Positions 47,527 to 58,786 are shown, numbered from the stretch's first letter. The stretch: 64,000 nucleotides of DNA from Sipunculus nudus (GCA_026874595.1 CM049309.1:54228079-54292078); one strand, 5' to 3'. The notes: generated from the sequence alone by a model not told the origin. Made by a program: numbers and translations.

Positions 47527-48040
47527 ATTTATATTGCATTATTAGTGTTTTCATGTTGGTTCAGCTCACTTTAATCCCGTTGTCGAATAAGATACTTTGT
47601 CATATTGGATGTCCCTTTAACATGGATCTCACCTTTTGAATATCACCAGTCATTCGAGCAGTATTTTCAGAGAAAACAACGAGACTGGATGTTATTCAAG
47701 AAACATGCATTTATTGTGCGGAGACACTAAAAGTATGTGTAGTTAGATGTAAGATGATGGTTAATCGTATAAAGACAAGTCAAACCGTGAAATAAGTATA
47801 TTTATACACAAACGTGTCAGAGAATCACGTGGCCAGGTTTCTAATGAGAAAACGGAACTCTGAAGTCGAAGGTCACTTATAGGCTATGCGTGCTTCATGT
47901 GTTAGTCTTTGGCCGGTGCAAGTAATAAGGGTAATAACGCACAAACAGCGCGTGCAACATTTGTCAATACCATTTAAGTTAAAGGTAATATTTGCGTGGA
48001 ATTATTATTCAAGAATATATTTTATATATATAATTTTATA
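47527..48040. other. Intergenic sequence downstream of the syncollin-like gene
   Basis: I see no gene or repeat in this stretch. Confidence 0.4.
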
Positions 48041-48046
48041 TTTATT
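48041..48046 (-). terminator. Candidate polyadenylation signal AATAAA
   Basis: AATAAA on the - strand, about 145 bp after the syncollin-like stop codon. It is the nearest canonical hexamer. Confidence 0.5.
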
Positions 48047-48189
48047 ATAGATCTGAGACTGCATGCTAGAAATAACTTGGTTATGATATTTTATATGTGT
48101 TTTTCTTAAACACTTGCATCATAGAATTCCAAATGTGCAATTTAATTACGTGAACACTGTAAAATGTATATCTTTCAGTTCCACTCGAA

Positions 48190-48618
48190 CTAATGGGCCC
48201 CAGCCAAAGGCTTGTCATTGCATTCACATTTGTATGAAGAGATGATGTCATTCCAACTGTATTTGTACCAGAAACCGAACTTTAAGTCCTTGAGATGTGT
48301 GTGGATGCCCTGAGTGAAAGCCCATTTAATTCCTTTGAAGCTGGTATGTTCCCAAACCGTCAGACAGCACCCTATTTCAACAACAACAGACGATATTTGG
48401 TCGTTCATGGTCACCAATTTGCGTGACTCCTTGCCAGCAAATACCTTTTCCATCCTACCACCACAGGACTGGTGCCAGTTTTGGCTGCTGTGTTCGAACA
48501 CGCGTGCGCAAAGCCTCTTTCCGTTCTCATTCGTTGGTTTCTCTGGGTCGGGACACTTAGCGAGAGCGCATGCGCAAAAAAGCAGGAAACAAACCACAGA
48601 TTTTAGCGAGGTGTCCAT
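48190..48618 (-). CDS. Syncollin-like secreted protein, 142 residues
   Basis: The single coding exon runs from ATG at 48618-48616 to TAG at 48192-48190. Residues 1-20 are a signal peptide (hydrophobic VVCFLLFCACALA) before KCPDPEKP. The mature part carries RLCARVFEHSSQNWHQSCGG, NDQISSVVVEIGCCLTVWEH and WNDIISSYKCEC, with seven cysteines. Vertebrate syncollin has the same order (CP..., RTCAKLYD, NCCGG, SSLVVAPRCELTVW, WSNAISSLYCRC), also seven cysteines and about 134 residues. The paired NDQISS/WNDIISS motifs resemble beta/gamma-crystallin-type Greek keys. In mammals syncollin sits on the lumenal face of zymogen granule membranes and aids exocytosis; a digestive or other gland role here is inference. 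The longer ORF to 48690 runs through the acceptor TTTTTTTTCAG (ending at 48636) and is not used. Confidence 0.85.
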   Translation of the reverse strand: MDTSLKSVVCFLLFCACALAKCPDPEKPTNENGKRLCARVFEHSSQNWHQSCGGRMEKVFAGKESRKLVTMNDQISSVVVEIGCCLTVWEHTSFKGIKWAFTQGIHTHLKDLKFGFWYKYSWNDIISSYKCECNDKPLAGAH

Positions 48619-48635
48619 TGCTGCTGTCACTTGTA
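48619..48635 (-). other. 5'UTR part of the syncollin-like coding exon
   Basis: Seventeen bases between the T-rich acceptor (CAG at 48638-48636) and the ATG: TACAAGTGACAGCAGCA. Confidence 0.65.
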
Positions 48636-48980
48636 CTGAAAAAAAAAAAATTCTGATTATACCTTTAACTGCATGATGATCTGCTAACAATCATAATCAT
48701 TACAGGGTCCTTTCGTATAAGATCATTTAAGATTAAGCCCCGTTGCTCAGTTGGTGTGATTTACCCTTTGTATTTGCCACATGCATATCCTAAACATATC
48801 TTCACCTAATATGAGTTGCAGCATCGCTATACAAAAAGTGTTATAATTCATTCGTATATATACAGCTTCCATGATGACTTACACTTTGCTGTTCAGCTTT
48901 AATTTACATCTCGGACAATTGTGACATTCTAGATTCCCATAACAGTTAAAATAATAAAAGTTCTATTTTGTTGTATCTGT

Positions 48981-50600
48981 AAACAAGTGACCCAGAGGTC
49001 ATGATGCTCAGCTGACTAGGAAAACATTCACAAAAGAAAATTTATCAATGCCAAATTTTGTAGGTGGTATCCCGATTCAACTTAAGCATTGCTCAGAGGA
49101 TATGGGTAACAGAGACCTAATTTCAGTTTTCCAAGGAGATTTTTCATGGAACTCCCTGGATGTCAAATTAGAAGATTCTAGGTGCAATTGTTACAATTTG
49201 TGCCCTGTTAACAGCTGACCACATCTTTGAAGGTCTCAAAAATAGAGAAAAATACATAAAAATTCGAAAAAAAAATCGAGGTGGCGCCAGCAGCCTGCAG
49301 GAACTTATCGAAGACTTCATGATCAAAATGCATGCAATGAATCATGGTGATCAATGCATTAGTTGTTCAGATACTAAAAGCTTTTGTATTAAATTTTCAA
49401 TCATACTGGGGGTACTTCTGAGCCCAAAAGCTTTGAGGATATGGGTAACAGAGACCTAATTTCAGGTTTCTCATGAGACTTTTCATGGATCTCCTTGGAT
49501 GTCAGGTTAGAAGATTCTAGATCCAGTGATTAGGATTTTTGCCCTGTTAACAGAAGACCGCATGATCTTTTAAGGTCTCAAAAGTAGAGAAAGAATGTGT
49601 AAATTTTTTTTTTTAAATCCAGGTGGCACCACCAGTCTGAAAATAATGAGGAAACCCTCCACGATCAATATCCTTACAAAAAAAATCATGGTGATCAATG
49701 CATAATTTATTCAGATACTAGAGCTTTTGTATCGAATTTCCATTATTCTGAGGGATATTTCGGAGCCCCATAGCTTGGAGGATATGGGTAACAGAGATCT
49801 AATTTCAGGTTTCCACGGAGACGTTTCATGGACCTCCCAGCATGTCAAGAGAGAAGATTCTAGGTCCAGTCGTTACGATTTGTGCCCTGTTAACAGAAGA
49901 CCGCATGATATGTTAAGGTCTCAAAAGTAGAGAAAAAATGTGTAAATTTTTTTACAAAATCCAGATGGCACCACCAGTCTGCTAAAACTGATCAATATCC
50001 TTGCAAAAAATCATGGCGATCAATGCATTAGTTATTCGGAAACTAGAGCTTTTGTATCAAATTTACCATTATTCTTAGGGAAATTTCTGAGCCCCATAGC
50101 TTGGAGGATATGGGTAACAGAGACCTAATTTCAGATTTCAAAGGAGACTTTTCATGGGCCTCCCAGCATGTCAAGAGAGAAGATTCTAGGTCAAGTCTCT
50201 TAAATGGTATAAAAAAAGATAAAACAATTCCTTAAAAATTGAAAAAAATACAGGTGGCGCCACCGGACTGCATAAACCAATGAAACATTCCATGATCAAT
50301 ATTCAAGCAGAGAAACATGGTGATCAATGCGATAGCTGTTCAGATACTTGAGCTTTTGTATCAAATTTTACACTATTCTGGGTGATACTTCGGAGCCCCA
50401 TAGCTTGAAGGATATGGGTAACAGAGACGTAGTTTCAGGTTTCCAAGGAGATTTTTCATGGACCTCCCTACATATGAAGCTAGAAGATTCCAGAACCAGC
50501 GATTACGATTTATGCCTGGTTAACGGACAGACATATGGACTGACGCCGGACAAAGGGTGATCGCTATAGCAATGATGACTTTCAGTCAGCTGAGCTAAAA
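48981..50600 (-). repeat. Array-bearing repeat element, copy 2 (opposite orientation to copy 1)
   Basis: It starts AAACAAGTGACCCAGAGGTC...CTCAGCTGACTAGG and ends CAGTCAGCTGAGCTAAAA, the reverse complement of copy 1's two ends. Palindrome boxes lie at 49280 (GGTGGCGCCAGC), 49622 (GGTGGCACCACC), 49964 (GATGGCACCACC) and 50253 (intact). The intervals are 342, 342 and 289. The conserved GGATATGGGTAACAGAGAC block occurs once per unit. It has four units against six in copy 1, so the array length varies. Noncoding. Confidence 0.85.
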
Positions 50601-51220
50601 ATGTTTAACAGTTACTACAGAAAGTGTTTGCTGTAGGTTAATGGAAATATGTATGACTGAAAATAGATCTGCTAGATATGTTTGACCTCAGAAAATCTGA
50701 CAAAATGAGTGAGCCATTTTGCGCCGCCGCCAGCCGAGTAAAGATCAAGCCGAGCCAAGTCGAGTTTATCAGGCGGCCCCGCCGATATTTTATCAAACCG
50801 AAGTTAGCCGATTTTGTGCAGCTCAGTTTAGCTTGAGAAAATATTCATACAAACAGCTATTTTTTTAGACTTTTACATTACAAAATGCCCGAAACAAATG
50901 TTCAGGTTCTTTGTTATATTTTTTTTTTTATTTTGTCGCTGAAAGGAAACAGTGTGATTGGGAGTGTTGGCTTATGAAACCATACACCAGGATAAATTGA
51001 AATCGATGTTTTATCAGAAACTAGTAAATGGATGCAATATGTCTGATTTAATATAGATAACTTGTTTAACTAAAACGGGTACTTTGTAACATCGTTAAAT
51101 GAAAAGGCCTCAGGCCAGGTTAAGCCAGCCGACATTCTGCAAGCCGAGTCGAGCCACGAAACTTGGCTTACTACTAAAGTCAGACGTCTTTTTTTCCAAG
51201 CCAGCCGCATCTGTGTGGCT

Positions 51221-51506
51221 AACTTGGCTCAATGAGTGTTTCATTTTCGCGATCTCGCCATATGAAAATCCTACACAAACTAAAGCATAATTCTATTGAT
51301 TAATTATATAAAATAATACGCGAGAAAATCTTAATAATTTGACAATTGGACATCAAAAGAGTTAACTTGGCTCAATGAGTGTTTCATTTTCGCGATCTCG
51401 CCATATGAAAATCCTACACAAACTAAAGCATAATTCTATGGATTAATTATATAAAATAATACGCGAGAAAATCTTAATAATTTGACAATTGGACATCAAA
51501 AGAGTT
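51221..51506. repeat. 143-bp tandem duplication, nearly identical
   Basis: Two copies beginning AACTTGGCTCAATGAGTG at 51221 and 51364. The only difference I find is CTATTGATT versus CTATGGATT. A very recent duplication, or an assembly duplication of one copy. Confidence 0.85.
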
Positions 51507-51619
51507 AAATCATTGTTCATTCATGCAAGATAATTTTAAAAATATCTGAAATCATTTATTATAGCAACATATGAACATATAAAATCTAATTATTTATGTT
51601 AAATATCAATCATTAAACT

Positions 51620-51740
51620 TTCGACTTGCTTTCCGCGATGGAACTCTTATTCACGAAGGTTTTATTTTCACGATTATTCCCCTTTCGCGAATATCGCGAT
51701 TTTGGAACCCTCGCGAACAAAAGGACAACCACAGTATTTC
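51620..51740. mobile_element. One-ended TIR element fragment with CGCGA motifs
   Basis: Ends GGACAACCACAGTA near 51723-51736, the same end sequence as the element at 19177-20105. Repeated TTCGCGA/ATATCGCGA motifs lie inside. I do not see the opposite end, so the boundaries are a guess. Confidence 0.35.
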
Positions 51741-52135
51741 GCGTCAACCGTAACTTAGTGGCTCACTGAAGGGTTAAGCACTAATAACAACACGGCAAAC
51801 TACAAATATATATTTGATTATGTCGCTCTAAAAGCACTTTCTATAGATGTTTTTAGTCACACAGTGTTGTCACAATAATATGTGACGAAAACCCGGGCAT
51901 ACCAACCAATTTTTGGTTATTTTTATTATTATAAGGAGCTAAGCGACAACTATGTTAATGGTTTTAAAAACACTTGGCCAATAAAGTTACTGTATCGAAA
52001 TACAGCGTAAATGCAGTTAAGAGCCCGCAAACAATTTATTTACTATTTTCTTAGAGCATGTATTCACAGAAGACAGCTCCAGAAAACATCAAGTGTCTTT
52101 TGAAGATATAAATATTGTGATAAGACTCTACTTAC

Positions 52136-52205
52136 GTCGTGTCCTTGAGGCGGTAAAACAATGGAAGTGAAGTTTGTCCCTGTGTGTTGTGCCGCAGACA
52201 CTGGT
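52136..52205 (-). other. Predicted noncoding first exon of the syncollin-like gene
   Basis: The consensus donor GACACGAC|GTAAGT sits at 52136/52135. Upstream sequence to an initiator-like CCAGTG near 52205 contains no ATG, so translation would begin at 48618. The exon is inferred from promoter, donor and the downstream acceptor; RNA evidence is lacking. Confidence 0.5.
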
Positions 52206-52233
52206 CCTACTGCTGCTGCCGCAGTGCTTTCTA

Positions 52234-52263
52234 GGTTTATATGTACTACTGCATGACGTCATG
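52234..52263 (-). promoter_or_regulatory. TATA box and CRE palindrome upstream of the syncollin-like gene
   Basis: On the - strand, CATGACGTCATG (52263-52252) contains the full CRE TGACGTCA. It is followed by CATATAAA (TATAAA at 52241-52236) and then, about 30 bp further, an initiator-like CCAGTG near 52205 and the donor at 52135. The spacing is that of a focused TATA promoter with an immediately adjacent CREB/ATF site, as is common for regulated secretory genes. Confidence 0.55.
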
Positions 52264-54959
52264 TAAAATTAAATGCATGGAAATCCCAATCGTAATCGTC
52301 ACTCGCGTGACAATAGAATGGTGTCATTTAAAAAATTATTTAAAAAAAAACACTAAGCTGAAGGAAATGTTGTACATTCTTATACAGATGACTCACTGAT
52401 TCTTCACTGATTTCATAGCATTTATCAAAGAACTTTCGTATGATAGTTATACTTTAAGGAAATTCGATATTAAAAAATATGCCTTTTCCACTGGACTTTT
52501 TGAAATCACTGTAAACTTTCATAAATTTTGAGCCATCCCAGTAGGTTGAGAAAGGCATATAATGTCCTACACATAAACAATCATACATATATTGACGTAA
52601 TTGGAATATTGTATGGCGTGTGTTTGGCTGATTTCAAAGATTTTAGCGGATTACGTGACAATCTTGCTCTGCAAATCAACAGACTATAATTTCTAAACAA
52701 AATCAATTTTCTGAAAAATGAAAATTCTTAAAACAAGGCAGAATTTTGTTATACACCCAGTTCTAACAGTTAGAGAGGAAATATTTACGGATCTTCGGTA
52801 AATTTAACATAATTTCTGTTATCATTTACAGTTCTAGATGACCAGTTAGATCACAGCCTTTAAATAAAACCGCGGATATGTCTATGCATCCCCCCCCCCA
52901 AAAAAAAGAAGTATTGGCGAAGAACGCAGCTTTATATGCGACAAATGATACTCTCTGACCAAGCCATTGACGGTCATACAGTCAGAGGGTGCTATAGAAT
53001 CTCTGCATGCTTGTTGTAAGCAGACCGATCATGGATCGGCACGTTTCTGGTGCACGACAGATTGTCGTTTAAATGTCGAAAGTTGTAGAATAAAATACAA
53101 AATAACCTAACACAGTTGTTTCAACAACAGCTTTTTACCCGTTAATGCGGAGGGACTAAGTAAGTTTGCCTGCTTCGTCCGGACGGGGTTTCTATGGGCC
53201 GAGTTCAGACGTAGTTTCTCATGGACAGATTGCAGTTTCCCGATAAAGTCAATTTTCTTAGGATATGTGGGGAAATATGACAAATTATGATATTTTTTTC
53301 AAGACAAAAACGGTAATTCCAAGGCGTGGCCTCAGATGACAGTTTACCACCGTCAGTAATAAAATAGATGGACGCGTCATTTTCATGATGTGTATAAAAT
53401 TCAGCCGTTTTAGCAGAGTCTATTCATATTAAAGGTGATGCAACAAAACGAAAGGCAAGATATTTCATCCTTATCTAACGCCCCTCAATGTTACTTTGTC
53501 TATTTATAAATGTATTTACTGCAATATACAAATTAAAACCAATCGAACCCTTATATAATCGTCTTTGTAAATGATCCCGTTGTATGTAGACTGTAGGTAT
53601 TTTATGATATTAATTACTGTTTCTACCGTTTTTTACCAGAGTATGTACATTGTAGCTATATTTATGGCATAAAAGTAAAATATCCGTAGCCTTAAACATG
53701 ATTCTAGTTGATGCATACATTGTAGCAGTTTATTGGAATGGGATTCTCTTCGTGCCGTTTAGTATGATTCATGTAGATAGCAGCTATTTTGTGGTATGGA
53801 TTACTGTACGTATACCACCTGTATACGTATAAATGAGCATAAAGATATAACGACAAATCATGCCAAAATAACGTAAATATAATTTAGAAATATATAAACA
53901 GCATAATTTCAAAAGAATCACAAGCAGTAATAGATCGCCAGTACCAATGATACAATAATGAAAGTGCAGATTATGTAATAGATTCCGCAAACAAAGCTTA
54001 CTTTCTTTATCTTCGACGGGATTTCCCGCGTCATATAAAACATGCTCAGAAGATTCTTGTTTGTCTCAACTGTTTATCTTACAGAAACACTGTGTGTCAT
54101 GATCTCATTTATTATCTAACAATAACGCAGTATTCATTGAAAAAAAAATTATTAACGCGAGATGTTGTAGGATGACCTTCTTTATTCAGTGACTTATGGC
54201 CTATATCCACTGCATATGCAGAGCCGTATCTAAGATTTTGGAAAGGGGGTACAAAACAGGCAAGGAAAATAAATAGTGGGGATCTAGATCCCCTTCTTGA
54301 TCCTCTGCTGATATTGGTTATTTTTAAACATTTACTGACCTTTTTACCAGAGGAATGTCAGCGAGTTTAATTTAGAAGGGACAGAGAAGAACATTCGAAT
54401 GGGCGCAGTTCAGGACCTCACCAGGAGCCTCGCTGACTGAGTGATGTTTGTTTCATTATGTTTCAACAGCCCAGCTCTGATAAGTGACGCGCTGGCACAG
54501 GGTAATAAACACCTGTTGACCCTGGTTACAAGGGTGGTGACATGTAATCTGAGGCTTATATTAAAGAAACTCTCACTGTATGGCGATCGGACTCAATATA
54601 TGGCAGGGCCTAGTATTACTGAGTCCGATTGTATCAGGCTAATACAAAGTCTGCTGGCACTTTCGTAGTACGCTTTGGACACAGTGCGTGACTTCCCGAG
54701 ATTTTCAACTCACAGTGGCCCGCGACCCGCTATGCTCAAGCAAAAAGTTAGCGGCTAGCTTTTGTGGCTGTTATCAGTTGTGCTCTGAGCTGGTGACAGA
54801 TAATGGCTTGCCAGATGGTGTCTGGTATAAGTTAAGGTCATCCTCGACTTGTAGTGAGAATTAAACATACCTATCAAAGGTGTTTTATTTTATTAAACTC
54901 TTCTAGAAAACCATGTATCTGACATATTTGTCATGATTTGCAACTAGTATGCTAAAAGG
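52264..54959. other. Intergenic sequence, nothing firm
   Basis: AT-rich. A short segment at 54220-54312 with a GGAAAGGGGGTACAAAA / GATCTAGATCCCCTTCTTGATCC pattern resembles another decayed GGATCC-type MITE. The ORFs at 53784-53990 and 54441-54668 have no recognisable features. Confidence 0.4.
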
Positions 54960-55570
54960 GAACCGGGTGTACGACAGGATTTAGTGTAGGCGGGGATGTA
55001 TTTCCGTAGGAATTTGATGCCCAAATTGCGAAAATGACTGATTTAGCATAAACAAGATATGAACTAATGAAAAATGTTAGGTAACAATTTTTCAGCTCCC
55101 TCTAACACCGAAAATCCAAGATGGCCGCCTTCACCCTTGGGGGGAATTATTGAGTGTTGGGGATATAATATAATTACAAGTGTAACAGAACGACGTTTTC
55201 TTGGGAATTGAATTAGATAGTGCTTGCTTTCGTTTTATTTGCACTATAGCTTATGAATGAATACAGGGTGTGACCCCAAGGAATCCAAGATGGCCACCAC
55301 TGCAGTCTTAAAATAGAGATTATGCTTATATACTGTAATTGTCGCTTATAACTTTTCTACGTTTTTTGAATGTTTTCTATCGTTTGCATCTAAAAAGGAA
55401 TTTTTTATGAGCTCAGGGAATCCAAAAGGGCCACCATGACAATCTAAACATAGAGATAATGATAAACTTAATGATATTTGGTAATTTGATCGATCTATAC
55501 TTTTTTAATGCATGCGTTTTTTTAACTGCAACTATAGGAGTTGTCGGAAGCTCACAGAGGATACGCAAGT
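54960..55570. repeat. Diverged tandem repeat with CCAAGATGGCC boxes
   Basis: (A/T)TCCAAGATGGCC(G/A)CC-type boxes lie near 55118, 55285 and 55427 (the last changed to CCAAAAGGGCCACC), each followed by TTATTG or AATAGAGAT-type sequence, at a spacing of about 140-170 bp. Noncoding. Confidence 0.5.
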
Positions 55571-58500
55571 TCAAAGTCTAATGTATGTACTAATATTTTA
55601 AAGCATAAAAATATCTTGGGCACTACACTGTCATATGATATGTGATATTGTGATCAAAAGGAAATAGACCTTATGAAATTGATGCTCGTGTTCTCTTTTT
55701 TATATTGCTGATTCTCTCCAAGTATAGTACTACATGGTCTAAATGCCTACCATATTACAACAAAACAAATATTTAGAATCAATTTCAGTGGTTATATGGA
55801 AGATTTCAATATTCCAAAAGCCTTGTTTGTTGTCTTGATACAGAAATATAATGTCATATAAGACTATTCCAAGTCCCTTGTAGAACAGGGGGATCAGTAG
55901 AAACGGTTGTCTGGATATTTTATATTTCTATTTAGTTTATCTGAATAAGAGCTGAAACAGGTCTAATTGTTACAAGTTATAGATAAGGTACTTCTAAACG
56001 CTAAACAGAGACAAAAAATGCACACACAAAAATAATCAGCTATGTTTGATCAGCAGAAAAAGAAGGCACATCTGCATATGTAAATGGCATATGAGTATGC
56101 ATTATTCCTAAAGGAAAGTTTGCACATAACGGGAAGTCAAATATCTCTACGGTACACTTGTTGGATAAAACGGACCATGATAAAGGCCAACAACACGTAT
56201 GGAATCTTTTTTTATATATATATTTATTTTTGTTGAGGAAGCCGCCTCCATTTTTTATGCAAACATAACTACATATATGTACCCCTGCAGATTTCTATTC
56301 CGGTTTTGAACTAGGGGACAGGGCAGTATCATACGCTTCCTCTCCTTTTATATCCTGGCGTTCACCAAGCCCCAATTACTACTGCACCTGCGGGTCCTGG
56401 ATGCGTAATCATCCCCATTGCTGGGTCATACCACCAAGGTTCCCCAAAAGGCGCAATCATTTGTGAGTGAAACATGGCCGTTGGGCACGACCTTTCCATT
56501 ACTCCTGGATGGTAACACTGTCGAGTGTGCATCAACCAGCTGTTTCCAGTAGTGAAAACTGCGCCCACCCACCTGCTCCCGACCCGCTGAGCGCTAACAT
56601 CTCTCATGTTATTTGATTCTTTGTTTTCATATTTCATTTTTATTCCCCAGCAATTAAATTATTTATTGACGTATGTGTAATTTGCTCCGATAAGATAGCA
56701 TCTAAATATTTGTATACTTAGGAAGGAGTGGTCATAACACCAGGGTATGTCTAAGTGAGGTACAGCCTTCCCGTTAGTCTGCAGGGCGCCCAGTCTGGGT
56801 TGGAACGGCTGTTATTCTTATACATGTGCTCTGCCTAGACTGCAGAAGTCATTAAATATGCAAAGTCAAACATAGACTTCAACATCGATTATTTTACCAC
56901 GAAAATTTAATTTGTTGAAATTTTGTGAGGGTTAACTTTGAAAATCATGAATCAACATGTAACATACAATTGAATGTATGGGCCGTGCATATTTAAAACA
57001 TTCTACCTACATAGGAGGCATTATTTATATCAAAGTTTTCATATCGTGTGCACAGAGAAACGTTGGGAAGAAACGTTTGAGGCTTTTATCATGCGATTAT
57101 ACTACCGTGTTATTACAGGTATTTTAATTCATGAAGTGACAACTGATTTCAACATTGTTCGATGTCTTTCATCCCCCGATATTACCAACAATATTTCCAA
57201 CATGTATAGCAGGTATGAAATAAAGAGTATGATAATGCAGTAGCTTGTTTCTAAATTAAGGAGGGAACCTTCACCAGAGATCTTGATTCCATTGTTCCTT
57301 GAATTCAAGAAAAGAAGCGCAGATTTCACAATTTACAAAACTAAATCACTTTCACAGCATCATAGGCATCCGTTGTTGCACGGTCAACGGTTTCACCAAA
57401 GAATTTATATAATAGGACTGTAGCAGAAAAAAAAAGTATTTCCGATGTTCCCACTAACTATTTTTCAGGCATTGCTGTGCCTTAGGATTTAAATATAATA
57501 CATAATTTCAACCATGTTCAAGATAAATCCATGTTGACTTTACCTACATACATATACATGGTCATTTGAAAAAGTTATCCTTATATTATATATTCCACTG
57601 CCCATCTCAATATTATTCGAATATGTTCTAAGCGTATCTTATAACCAGCTGATGTGGCATTCTGGTTTTCCGATGCACGCGCATCTTCTGGTCGATGCAT
57701 ACCCGACAGTAATTCCTGATATTATCATCCCCGGTAGTGGTATCTAAATCTTGAGGTGCTCGGTCCCTATTATCCGACATTAACCTACGGGGTTCTTCAA
57801 AGTACATGTATTTGAATTTACCAGATGCCATTTACATGTACACACTTGATATTTATTACGGACCGCATCAGTATGACTCTGTGCACGTGCAGATGTGTTG
57901 TCTTCTTTTGTCAGGGCAGCATATTTTTGTTTTACTATTTCCATCATTTTAGGACAATAACAATAATGGCTGACCTATTCCCGCCTATATTCAGGTTAAC
58001 TTAAAAGATATTCAGACAAAGGTTTCTAACGCTCCTCGGAGTGTACCAGGCGTCTGGAATAGTTAACATGCCATAGGTTGTTCCTGTATCAGGATCAACA
58101 AGGCTGGTTTAATTTTTTTATTACCACACAAATTGATTTCAGAATGGATGTTTCGCATTAATACTGTTGACGATTAATACTAAGCAATTATAATACACAA
58201 AAGACAAAACAGGCATTTTACATCACTCATTGTTCGGTTGGTTAAGAACTTTCATACCATTAGGACAGGCAGATATGATGTCCCAATGGACCTTTCACAT
58301 ATCGTGACTGCAGTGCACTAGGCTATATTCGTGTCGCGAGTGCAATGCCCTCGATTGAGCCTCTTTAATTAATAGTTGAGCATGGACTACTCCGAGACAC
58401 TTAAATTGTTTATCTGTATTGTTTATCTGATACAGTCTTTACATAAGATAAAAGAATGCTGGTTGTTATCTCATCTGTTTAAGCTGCCCATTCTTTTGGA

Positions 58501-58786
58501 AAAAGATTATGTGATTTATGGCTTCCTCTGTGTATAGTATTATAGTATTAATATCAACAAATCACGCAGTCCTGACAAACATAAATTTTGTAATGGAGAT
58601 AAAAAAAATCAGATTCTGTAACACTAGGCAGCGTGAAATGTCTAGGGGAATGAATAAGGAAGTCAGTGTTTTTTTTGGTTAACAAATAATCATAATTTAT
58701 TCTTAAAACAATCCTAACATTACAATACACTAAATCAATACAATTTCACTGTATAACAACATTACAACAGCAAATCAATACAAGTA
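55571..58786. other. Intergenic sequence with two weak ORF candidates
   Basis: Apart from the small ORFs at 56362-56637 and 57628-57831 (both -) I see nothing firm in this stretch. Confidence 0.4.
57628..57831 (-). CDS. Hypothetical 67-residue ORF
   Basis: An ATG-initiated ORF beginning MASGKFKYMYFEEPRRLMSD and containing NYCRVCIDQKMRVHRKTR. The composition is charged and balanced rather than AT-driven, unlike the chance ORFs nearby. There is a C-x2-C pair and downstream His but no complete zinc-binding motif. I do not recognise a family. No clear promoter or splice partner is seen. It may be a small gene, an exon or a transposon remnant. Confidence 0.25.
   Translation of the reverse strand: MASGKFKYMYFEEPRRLMSDNRDRAPQDLDTTTGDDNIRNYCRVCIDQKMRVHRKTRMPHQLVIRYA

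Larger units (their letters stand above)
48636..52135 (-). other. Intron of the syncollin-like gene (3.5 kb)
   Basis: Inferred from a strong acceptor (long pyrimidine tract then CAG at 48636) and a consensus donor GTAAGT at 52135-52130. It holds the antiparallel array element (48981-50600) and the 143-bp tandem duplication (51221-51506); the rest is unremarkable. Confidence 0.6.

Noticed and set aside
48619-48690. N-terminal extension of the syncollin-like ORF to an ATG at 48690
   Set aside because: It reads through a long pyrimidine tract and CAG acceptor, gives FFF from poly-T, and would bury the signal peptide.
48738-48790. tRNA-like A box (GTTGCTCAGTTGGT)
   Set aside because: No B box (GGTTCGANNCC) follows, and no cloverleaf can be drawn.
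54441-54668. 75-residue + strand ORF
   Set aside because: No recognisable domain, no splice partners and no support beyond the absence of stops.
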